From Gordionus sp. m RMFG-2023 (Eukaryota; Nematomorpha; Gordioida; Chordodea; Parachordodidae), in the NCBI RefSeq assembly GCF_954871325.1, contig NC_088776.1, forward strand, positions 47,076,569-47,140,568: a DNA stretch of 64,000 bases, written 5' to 3'. The notes beneath the pieces were generated by a model. That model did not search any database. It saw only the letters and a list, made by a program, of their open reading frames with translations, and was not told the DNA's origin. The translations under genes were made by a program, and so were the position numbers. The first letter of the stretch is position 1. Every line of letters begins with the position of its first letter. Positions 57,301 to 64,000 of the stretch are shown here, piece after piece.

Positions 57301-60300
57301 CATTTTTGAGATTTCAAAATTAACTATCTAACCAATAACTAATGTATTTATAATTAAGTTATTATATTATGAATACCTTTTTTGTAATAATTATTTGTGT
57401 AAAAAAAATTAATCATTGTTTTACATCAAATATATTTGTATAGGGGGAGCGTGGTGAGTCTGGATTACCTGGACCACCAGGCCTTCCAGGACCGACAGGA
57501 CTTCCCGGATTTGATGGAAGAATTGGTATTCCAGTAAGAAATTTAGTATTATTTATTTAAGGCTTTAATATTGATTTTTTTGAAAGGATCTTAGAATCGA
57601 GATAAAAATAGAATAAAGGACGATTATATAGTGTGAATTAAAATATTATTATTTATTAACGATATTAGAAACATTTGTTGTTTCTCTCTATATTCATGTT
57701 AAAAAGTAAGTTTTATTTCTTTGATAAATCATCCACATTTAAAAATTGATTTAGGAAAATTTTTTATCTTTAAAAGTCCTTATATCCACTTTATACATTT
57801 TATATAAAAAAATGCCCTCAAAATATAAAATTTTAAATATGTTTCTTTAATAAAATATAAATATATATACTTATTATATTTGACTTAAAATTGGTTGAAA
57901 TGTAGTTAGATTAGAACCCGTGACTAAATTTTGATGAAAATAATAATATCAATTAGTATTAAAATATTTGATTTTAAAAAAAATGATATTTCGGTGAATA
58001 AGAAATAAAGGTTTGGATGATGAGGATAAGGTTACTAATGAGTTACTATACTATTTGAGAATGAAAAACAAAATAAAATTAAGAAATACATAATGTTAAT
58101 AAATATATTTTCCAAAATATAGTTATAAAATAATATTTTATATTAGGGTTTACCAGGAATGAAGGGAAACCCCGGGATAAACGTAAAGCAAATTCATTGT
58201 ATTTTTATTTTTATAAACTTAAAATTTATATATAAATTTTTATAAAACTAATTACGTTATATTTAAAAGGGAATTAAAGGAGATTCTGGCGCAAAAGGAG
58301 AAAACTGTGCCCTACCTAAAAATGCGGTTTGTTATATTTTTTTTATAAAATATAGTTTAGCTGTTTTCGGTTATATTATAATATATTTTATTTGCCTAAG
58401 TAAGATCGGCTAATTCTTTTTATTTTTAAGGGGATTACGGGACGGGCTATTAAATTTTTAACCCAGATAAGGTATTTTGTATTTTATTACTATATTTATA
58501 TTTGAACTATTTTAAATAATTAATATTCTTTTTTAACATGATATAGTTTTCTACTCATTTATAATTTTTTTATTAATCTTTATTTATAAAGTTTAATGAA
58601 GCGAAAGCTACATTTAATTCATCCTCGGGCCATTTTAAGATTATTACTGGCCCCCCGGGACCGCCTGGAATCAATGGAACTCCAGGATTAAAAGGGGGAA
58701 AGGTTTATTAAAAAAGAAATTATTGCTAATAATTATTCTTAGACAAATCTTCAAAAAATCGATAAATTTCACTGCCGTTTTTCTTTCTTTAACTTTGTAT
58801 CATAAAGTTTAATTAATTTTATAGAAATATGATTAGATCTTAATTATTTATTTAGATAAGGAAGCAAAGTATACATATAAAGTGTATTCTTTATAATTAT
58901 TAAATTTCATTTCATTCATTACTCAATTTTTAAAAAAATTTCGTTGATTTTTTTCATTTTTTCAATAAAGGGAGAACAAGGGCCTAGAGGTGATAAGGGC
59001 GATATGGGACATCCAGGGATCTCTGGCGAAAGAGGACTTAGAGGAAGAAGAGTTTTGTTTTTTGTTCAAATCTATATTTAAATTATGTATTTTAAAAATA
59101 ATATACTTATTATATAGGAGTAAATTTCGTGAAGGAATATTGGTATGATATTTTAAACAATAAATTAAAGGTTATAACTAATCCCATAACTTATTTTCAT
59201 TATATGAAAAATGTTGATTAGAAACATTTAAATATCATAGGGCTATTACAATCAATTACTATAAAAAACTACGTTATTTATTTAAAAACTAATAATATAT
59301 TAAAATTTAATTCAACAATCATATACTCGAATTCAAACTAATAATCAAAAATTTCTATTATTCAAATTCAAAAATATATTGCAATTGATATTTCTTATCT
59401 TACCCGAAATCTCAGAAGATTCGGAATATCTCATAATTAGGGATTTTTAAATTTAAAAAAATATCATTTTATTCGAAATATTTTCATGTCGAGCACCTTC
59501 TCTATCAATTTCAGACAATTTTTCCGTTAACTTTTTATCAATTTTTTATATAAATGAAAAATATGCAAAATTTCTATGCGAAATATCTGAATTTCATAAG
59601 AGAGGGGTTAGAAAGATCGGGGTCAGAGGACTAGTAATATTATCTTAGGACCTAAGTTAAACTAATAATATACAATAATAACTTCATAATTCAGCTATAA
59701 AATATATTGGAGCTAATCATATATAGAGGCGATAAATTCGCCTTACCACCGGGGTGAAATAGTTCTAGATGGGCTAGTTTCTTCGGACCACTTTTGATAT
59801 TATGCAATAGTAATATAGTCAATAAAGAATCTCTTATAAAAATCTTTAATATATTTTTATTTCTTTATTTTGGCAAATATGAAAATACAATACAAAGTTC
59901 GAATATATTTTAAATTTGTTAGCCATTTGTCCATCCCTGCGGATATTCCAGAAAAACTTACTATATTTTATATATAATATATCTTTTTCTAACTATATTT
60001 TTATCTTTCAAAGTCATATTATTCTACAAAATATATTTATATGAATTAAAACTAAGTATTATAATAATATAGTAACAAACATATTTTTAAGTGCGCAACC
60101 GTTTAATAAATTAATTGATAAAAAATAATTAATACAATAATATGAATTTAAAATTAAATAAATAATATTTCATTTTTAATGAATATAGGGAAAAGGTTTG
60201 CCTGGACCAACCGGAGATATAGGGATGCCTGGATTTCCAGGAGAAAAGGGAGAAATGGTATTTCTTTATATATATATATTATTACTATTATAACCTATCT

Positions 60301-63300
60301 AAAATTTAGTTTCGGGGGAAGCAAAATTTAAAATACCAATTTTTAATTAAAAATTTAGGGAAAGGAAGGGTGCTTCTCTCTCTCCACCTAAATAGGCCTA
60401 TGGGCAGTAAATTTGATAACTATAATAAATAATTAAGTTCATTTCTCAACTATTGTATACGTGTGTTATCGGCTTAAATTGACTAATTTGACTCAATCTT
60501 CAGTCGCATGCCGAAAAAAAATATCAGAAAAGTCTTGTTACGCAAGAGAATCTTTTCCCCCTTTTTCTAAGATTGATGCATCTTTTAAGAGAAAACCTTG
60601 AAGCTCTGCTCGTTTTTAAAATTGGCTAAAATAATCCGATTACCCAACTATATTTATTTAAAAGTTTTTTTCTTCAATTAAATTAGAATATGAATATATA
60701 TAGTTGGTAAGTTAATCAAGGAAAAGAACTAATCCTGAGTAACCACGTATGACTCTGAATCGCTCCATTTTAAATATTACTGAGAGCAATTTTTAAATAA
60801 TAAAAATCTGATTTGACCAAAAGTAAATTACTGCATGATTTTAGAAAATTTTGCCTATATTAATTTTTATATTATAGTTATTTCATATAAATTAAAAAAC
60901 TACAAAATAAATATATGGAAAAAATGTCTGAAAATAATATGGTAAGTGTATTCTGATAAAACTGGAATTTATTTCCGGTAAAATCGATTCTACAAAATTA
61001 AAACCCACTAATAATTTGTTATATTTATAATTTTAAAAATAAATATATTATTTTTAATATATTACAATGCAAATCTAAATATTCTCATATACAATGTATC
61101 TAGGGAGAAAATGGCGAAAGAGGAATAATAGGATTACCCGGCTTGCCTGGAGTAATGGGCCTGCCTGGAAACCCTGGGGGAATGATCTCAGTAATTATTT
61201 ACTCATTATTATATTTTTATATTTATTATTTTTTTAAGAACTAAGTTCAGTATTAAGCTTTCCTCTATCGCTGAAAGAGGGATAACCGGTAGTGTTGTTA
61301 AATGACTCGATTTGGTTTAGAAACGACTTAATCAATATTATAGCCAGAAAAATATTGCCTAAGTCTCGAGATTTTGCTAATAGGTGTCCAATGCCATAGA
61401 CCAACATCTTCAGGCTTGAGTAATATTGTTCTAGATAAAATATTGAGTTAGCAGTAGTGTTGTTATTATATAAGCTCGAAGATTTTGCTGATAGACTGCA
61501 AAAAGGTTTGGTCCCCTATTTGAAAAATCTCGAGGCTTACATAATATTATTTTAGCTAAAATCTTGATCGGGCTCTTTTTAAAAATCGACTCAAATCGGG
61601 CCTCGAGCCATTTAGCAACACTAGTGGACGCAGTAATTTTATCAAATACTTAGGGGTGGGGCAGTGGATATTTTGATTTTATGTTAATTTTTTATATCAT
61701 GTGAGATTATACCATTAGATAAATGGATTAAACATTTTAAAGAAAGGCATTCAATCCTTATTCTTTATGAAAGTTATTATTTTTAAAAATTTGTGCATAA
61801 CAAAAAATGCTGTCAATCGTACTGTAGTTAATGTTATATTTTCATAAACGATTTTTAATGGGTTTGGTACCAATTGCAATGCAGATGCATTTTTGGAGTG
61901 AGTACGGTGGTTCAAGCGAGTCATCTACCTGCATAATTTAGACTAGAGGGTACTCTCATAGGAATCTCAGCAACTATGGGAGTCATGAGAACATTGCCTT
62001 CTAAAACTACACTGGCTATCATTTCAAAAAAATAATTTTGTCGCCTCTTACAATTAAACTATCTGTATCAACTAACAAGTTTTTTTCTATTGTAATCACC
62101 AAACTAATCTAACCAAAAAAGAGTTGCATTTGTTAGATTACCTTATAATTAATGAGGATTTTTTGTTGTATAATATGAGCGAGCAATATAATACCCTACT
62201 CACAATAATCATATTGTAACTATTTATAAAAAAAAATATATATATATTTTAAAAAATCTAAAAAAGAGATCTGCATTTTCTCAAATCAATGGAACTCCAA
62301 TGTTAGGGGTAATTATTTATATTTATTTGATGTATGAATCATTTTAAAAATTATTACCATCTATTTTCTCAATTCCCAAATTTTTTTAATTTATCAAAGG
62401 CATAGCGGCAATCTTTGGGTAATTCATAAAAATATTGATATTAAACACTAAAATTTTAAAATAAAAATTAAAAGATGTCTTCTGTTTTAATCTTATATTT
62501 TTAAATCAATGACTAAAATGTATAGGGAATTGAACTTTATGAGGAAAAGAAGTGTTCGTTAATAAATAAGAAATAAAATTATTTTTCAGAAAAGTTTCGA
62601 AACGTTTTCGAAAGCGGAACACTTTATTTCTTAAAAGCGGAACAGGAACCGAAATTTCTCCTTGTTCTAGATTTTATATATTATTGAATAAATTTCTAAT
62701 TTTATTGTATATTTTATTAAGCACTATATTACATATTTTATTTATTTTTAAAGCTTCCTGGACCACCGGGACCTCGAGTATGATCTATTCACTCTTTAAT
62801 TGTGGATTTTACTTATCTTATGATTTACAATTAAATTATTTTATATAAAATAAATATAAAACAGTTATCTAATTATAATCCTGCTTCAGGAAAGTTAGTT
62901 TTACTTTTAATCATAAAAAGACGTAGAGACCGAATATTTTGTGAACATTATCTATTATGTATACCAGAGACCTGTAGTCCAGGCGAGAACGGACCAAAAA
63001 ATGGTAGGCCTTACCGAGCCGATAATTTAAATTATATCAATAATTAAACAGTTGGAAATGTTGAAAAGTCATATAATGGAGGAAAATAGAGAAATTTTAA
63101 AAATTCCGGGGCCTTAAAATGATCAAAAATATTAATCCCTAGCTGGGTTTGAAAAATTTTCCAAATCCGTGGCCGAGGTAATATTTTGATTGCTGCAGGT
63201 ACCTGTTATATAAATAATAGATACTCTATATATTAATAAATAGTGCAATAAAAAAAATGTTACAACTCTTAAAATAAATTATAGGGCCCTCTGGGCTTAC

Positions 63301-63497
63301 CGGGAAGGCCTGGTCTTAAGGGTGAAAATGGAATCCAAGGAATTCAAGTTATTTCTATTAATAGTTTTATTTTTTTTAAATTTTTACCTTTTCTTTAACA
63401 TTGCAAATTTTGCATTTTAAACTTGATATTATCTTATCTCATAATAATTTAGGGTAACAAAGGAAACTCTGGGTCGCGAGGAGTCATGGGATTACCA
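41502..63497 (+). CDS. Type II transmembrane collagen (MACIT/type XIII-like), 3'-partial
   Basis: Exons: 41502-42392, 45315-45498, 51422-51540, 52004-52039, 53693-53728, 55393-55431, 57444-57533, 58147-58182, 58270-58326, 58431-58478, 58592-58702, 58971-59051, 60189-60257, 61104-61190, 62267-62308, 62754-62777, 63285-63347, 63453-63497, continuing past the edge. Protein order: about 140-residue cytosolic head, one TM helix (about 145-165), coiled coil, RSKR furin-like site, CRC, polybasic RKGKRRR, COL1 of about 39 Gly-X-Y triplets with interruptions, a roughly 43-residue non-collagenous block with one Cys, then COL2. This matches the known MACIT order of TM, furin site, COL1, NC2 and COL2. 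Almost all collagen exons are phase 0 and start with Gly. An alternative is a cuticle-type collagen, which shares TM, RxxR and Cys features. No secretion signal is needed because the TM acts as a signal anchor. Confidence 0.88.
43310..43575. mobile_element. Hairpin (palindromic) MITE
   Basis: Two arms of about 120 nt are near-perfect inverted copies: GTTAGCGGTAATGTG opens and CACATTACCGCTGAC closes. Inner blocks TTTTACCGGAAGTATATTCC and GGAATACATTTCCGGTAAAA pair up. Flanks are TA-rich, so the duplication is unclear. It would fold into a long hairpin if transcribed in the collagen pre-mRNA. Confidence 0.8.
44735..44860. repeat. 24-bp tandem repeat, about 5 units
   Basis: Units close to AATATTACATAAATTATAAT, about 24 bp each, with growing divergence to the right. 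The minus-strand frame of repeated LCNIDYN is a by-product. Confidence 0.85.
45315..45498 (+). CDS. Membrane collagen exon 2: furin-like site and CRC
   Basis: AATATAG|ATT to AGA A|GTAAAT (phase 1). It encodes SAKIRSKRFIDNL, with RSKR a consensus proprotein-convertase site, and LPPCRCIR, whose two Cys could lock the trimer just before the triple helix. Cleavage would shed the collagen. Confidence 0.85.
45684..45843. mobile_element. Family B hAT-type MITE, short form
   Basis: TAGTGTTGTTAAACTA at left and TAGTTTAACAACACTA at right. Flanking 8-mers CTTCTGAT and TTTCTGAG agree at six of eight bases. Confidence 0.8.
45844..50958 (+). other. Membrane collagen intron 2, left part
   Basis: Contains two long G-runs (47407-47418 and 47470-47482), the second preceded by a GTAGTGTCGTTAG element-like end. 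There is a 20-bp direct duplication CCTCACTGATTAGTTCTGAT (47993-48032) and the family A MITE at 48276-48699. No exon was seen. Confidence 0.5.
48276..48699. mobile_element. Family A MITE, long GC-rich copy
   Basis: Begins TAGTCATCTGCA and ends TTTGCAGATCTCTA. The arms contain the clearest GGCCCGGCCCGGCCCGAAAT arrays of the window, facing each other across an AT-rich centre. The target duplication is not clear. Confidence 0.7.
50959..51175. mobile_element. Family B hAT-type MITE with perfect target duplication
   Basis: TAATGTTGTTAAACGGCTCG at left and CGTTTAACAACACTG at right. An exact 8-bp duplication CTTAAAAC flanks it (50951-50958 and 51176-51183). Confidence 0.92.
51422..51540 (+). CDS. 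Membrane collagen exon 3: polybasic site and start of COL1
   Basis: ATCAAG|GA completes Arg from exon 2. It encodes RGKNKNRKGKRRR, a second possible cleavage or heparin-binding site, then nine Gly-X-Y triplets beginning GLDGIPGPPGPSGLP. Donor ATG|GTAATT, phase 0. Confidence 0.92.
52004..52039 (+). CDS. Membrane collagen exon 4
   Basis: GATATTTAG|GGT to GAA|GTCAGA. 36 nt, GSNGEKGEQGVE, four triplets. Confidence 0.8.
52293..52304 (+). CDS. Possible 12-nt microexon of the collagen
   Basis: ATTTATTCAG|GACGAAACTACG|GTAAAA has a good acceptor and donor and phase 0 at both ends. It would add DETT, an interruption in COL1. It may be a decoy. Confidence 0.25.
52405..52580. repeat. Possible element with short inverted ends
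   Basis: GAGAATAGTTTTG (about 52420) is inverted at CAAAACTATTCTTC (about 52526). The stretch between is GC-richer than its flanks. The overlapping open frames are not convincing genes. Confidence 0.3.
52640..52787. mobile_element. Short hairpin MITE
   Basis: GTAAAAAGTACATGTCCTGT at left pairs with ACAGGGTGCACTTTATAC at right. The next blocks GAATTTCGGACAATT and AATTGTTTGAAATTC also pair. No clear duplication. Confidence 0.6.
53611..53669. repeat. Tandem duplication, 2 units of about 32 bp
   Basis: ACTCTTTCACTGTTCT-C/TACCATGTATCT-like sequence is present twice in a row just before the next collagen exon. Confidence 0.7.
53693..53728 (+). CDS. Membrane collagen exon 5
   Basis: AAAATAG|GGT to CAA|GTTAAT. 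36 nt, GPPGKNGLPGLQ. Confidence 0.88.
53729..55392 (+). other. Collagen intron with unexplained high-complexity island
   Basis: About 54790-55110 is markedly richer in G+C than its flanks and holds no collagen exon. A minus-strand frame (54807-55019) covers part of it without a recognisable domain. The rest is AT-rich. Confidence 0.4.
55393..55431 (+). CDS. Membrane collagen exon 6
   Basis: TTTATAG|GGT to TTG|GTAAAT. 39 nt, GLKGESGYNGENL. The extra Leu makes a one-residue interruption before the next Gly. Confidence 0.85.
55564..55786. mobile_element. Family B hAT-type MITE, near-complete
   Basis: TAGTGTTGTTAAACGGCTC at left and GAGCCGTTTAACAACACTA at right. The 8-mers GCTCAAAT and GCTCAAAA on either side agree at seven of eight bases. 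Confidence 0.9.
55795..57443 (+). other. Collagen intron, right part
   Basis: Contains the TCTTC microsatellite and otherwise AT-rich DNA. The minus-strand frame 55876-56130 shows no domain. Confidence 0.45.
56622..56730. repeat. (TCTTC)n microsatellite
   Basis: About 17 perfect pentamer units with a TCTCTC edge on each side. The two overlapping LLFSSLLFSS open frames are translations of it. Confidence 0.97.
57444..57533 (+). CDS. Membrane collagen exon 7
   Basis: TTTGTATAG|GGG to CCA|GTAAGA. 90 nt, ten uninterrupted triplets, GERGESGLPGPPGLPGPTG onward to GRIGIP. Confidence 0.95.
58147..58182 (+). CDS. Membrane collagen exon 8
   Basis: TATTAG|GGT to AAC|GTAAAG. 36 nt, GLPGMKGNPGIN. Confidence 0.92.
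58270..58326 (+). CDS. Membrane collagen exon 9: end of COL1 with Cys
   Basis: TTTAAAAG|GGA to GCG|GTTTGT. 57 nt, GIKGDSGAKGEN then CALPKNA. The triplet pattern stops at the Cys, which could cross-link chains at the COL1 boundary. Confidence 0.88.
58431..58478 (+). CDS. Membrane collagen exon 10: non-collagenous block
   Basis: TATTTTTAAG|GGG to TAT TTT|GTATTT. It encodes GITGRAIKFLTQIRYF, an amphipathic helix. Two GTATTT donors lie 7 nt apart (58472 and 58479); only the second keeps the collagen frame. Confidence 0.7.
58592..58702 (+). CDS. Membrane collagen exon 11: end of NC block, start of COL2
   Basis: TTTATAAAG|TTT to AAG|GTTTAT. It encodes FNEAKATFNSSSGHFKIIT with an N-glycosylation sequon (NSS), then GPPGPPGINGTPGLKGGK. 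Confidence 0.88.
58971..59051 (+). CDS. Membrane collagen exon 12
   Basis: TCAATAAAG|GGA to AGA|GTTTTG. 81 nt, nine triplets ending GERGLRGRR. The basic end could be another protease site. Confidence 0.92.
59052..60188 (+). other. Collagen intron
   Basis: AT-rich. The short patch at 59725-59800 (CGCCTTACCACCGGGGTG) is GC-richer and unexplained. No exon was seen. Confidence 0.4.
60189..60257 (+). CDS. Membrane collagen exon 13
   Basis: GAATATAG|GGA to ATG|GTATTT. 69 nt, GKGLPGPTGDIGMPGFPGEK onward. It starts with a short G-K-G imperfection. Confidence 0.92.
60770..61010. mobile_element. Decayed hairpin MITE, kin of 43310-43575
   Basis: AAAAATCTGATTTGACC at left is mirrored by TTTCCGGTAAAATCGATT at right, the same inner blocks as the 43 kb hairpin but more diverged. 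Confidence 0.5.
61104..61190 (+). CDS. Membrane collagen exon 14
   Basis: TGTATCTAG|GGA to TCA|GTAATT. 87 nt, GENGERGIIGLPGLPGVMG onward, ending GGMIS, where the triplet pattern breaks. Confidence 0.92.
61290..61623. mobile_element. Two joined family B MITE copies
   Basis: One copy starts TAGTGTTGTTAAATG at 61290. A second TAGTGTTGTTATTAT start lies near 61453, and one shared right end TAGCAACACTA closes at 61623. This looks like one copy inserted into another with loss of the first right end. Confidence 0.75.
61624..62266 (+). other. Collagen intron
   Basis: A minus-strand open piece (about 61925-62025) encodes ASVVLEGNVLMTPIVAEIP and is not recognised. The rest is AT-rich. Confidence 0.35.
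62267..62308 (+). CDS. Membrane collagen exon 15 (probable)
   Basis: AAAAAG|AGA to TTA GGG|GTAATT. 42 nt, RSAFSQINGTPMLG. Its final Gly completes GLPGPPGPR with the next exon, which otherwise starts without Gly. The pyrimidine tract is poor, so the acceptor is uncertain. Confidence 0.55.
62754..62777 (+). CDS. Membrane collagen exon 16 (24 nt)
   Basis: TTTTTAAAG|CTT to CGA|GTATGA. It encodes LPGPPGPR, phase 0. Confidence 0.8.
62965..63205. mobile_element. Family A MITE, short copy
   Basis: CAGAGACCTGTAGTCCAG at left and CTGCAGGTACCTG at right. G+C-rich blocks are weak and no clear target duplication was seen. Confidence 0.55.
63285..63347 (+). CDS. Membrane collagen exon 17
   Basis: AATTATAG|GGC to CAA|GTTATT. 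63 nt, seven triplets, GPLGLPGRPGLKGENGIQG onward. Confidence 0.94.
63453..63497 (+). CDS. Membrane collagen exon 18
   Basis: AATTTAG|GGT to CCA|GTAATT. 45 nt, GNKGNSGSRGVMGLP. The gene continues beyond the window. Confidence 0.94.
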
Positions 63498-64000
63498 GTA
63501 ATTATTTAATATTTATTGATTATAATTGAAACTTTTGAAGTTTTTTTCTACAAGTTATTCAAAATAATTTTAAAAAATAAGTTAACCGCCATTCCGATAT
63601 AAAGGAAAATGCATTTTACATGGAATTGTCGTTGGTGAAGATCAATGTCACGTTTCTAATCCCATTGATACTTTTTTTAAAAAAACTAGGTTCATTAATT
63701 GATTACTTTTTTAAATTTCTCAAACTAAACCACTCTGTTTATATTTCGATAGATTATGATGTGGTCTCCTCTTTTCCATTGGAATTATTCCATTTTTTAT
63801 ACATCAGACTGAACGTGAACAATAATATCTTCACTAGTTCTCATTAAAAAAAATAAAATAACAGTTTTGTGATAAAATGTTCAGAACTTTTATCTTTGGA
63901 TATTTTAAGACATTTTGTCGTGATCACATAAAAGTATTAATTGTAAAAAGATTTTAAAATTTAAATAATTTATTAGTTCAAATCTTGATTAATAAAAATA
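63498..64000 (+). other. Collagen intron, runs off the edge
   Basis: A 75-codon frame (63620-63847) lies here without Gly-X-Y content or splice logic. I read it as chance. Confidence 0.4.

Overview
The window is AT-rich (roughly three quarters A+T), intron-rich invertebrate animal DNA. No bacterial operon, tRNA, rRNA or CRISPR array was seen. Two things mark it as metazoan: a collagen of the transmembrane type, and a mitochondrial phosphatidylglycerophosphate synthase spread over many small exons. The clade could not be fixed. All exons were called by eye from splice sites, codon phase and family resemblance, without transcript data.

Three host genes lie in the same (+) orientation. (1) About 10.1-24.2 kb: the central and C-terminal part of PGS1 (CDP-diacylglycerol--glycerol-3-phosphate 3-phosphatidyltransferase, cardiolipin pathway). 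Twelve exons join in frame to a natural stop; the 5' exons were not found. (2) About 28.4-33.3 kb: the 3' part of an unrecognised coiled-coil protein. Eight phase-consistent exons end in an in-frame 21-bp minisatellite. (3) 41.5 kb to beyond the right edge: a type II membrane collagen resembling type XIII-like (MACIT) collagens. Its order is long cytosolic head, transmembrane helix, coiled coil, furin-like sites, CRC motif, COL1, a short non-collagenous block, then COL2.

The rest is intron or intergenic DNA packed with mobile-element remains. There is one hAT DNA transposon (4566-5806, perfect 8-bp target duplication, transposase tail still readable). Two hAT-type MITE families have perfect 8-bp duplications: family A carries GGCCCGG-rich arms and TAGAGACCTGCAG ends, and family B is palindromic with TAGTGTTGTTAAAC ends. 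There are also other hairpin MITEs, two broken LINEs (17.2-18.6 kb and 34.5-35.7 kb), two small LTR-kin fossils (about 7.1-8.2 kb and 21.1-21.5 kb), and an inverted-repeat structure (about 1.1-3.25 kb) enclosing a conserved but unnamed coding relic.

PGS1 makes phosphatidylglycerophosphate in mitochondria and the collagen acts at the cell surface, so no shared pathway is implied. The shared feature of the locus is intron growth by hAT-type MITEs and LINEs, while splice phases and key protein motifs stay intact.
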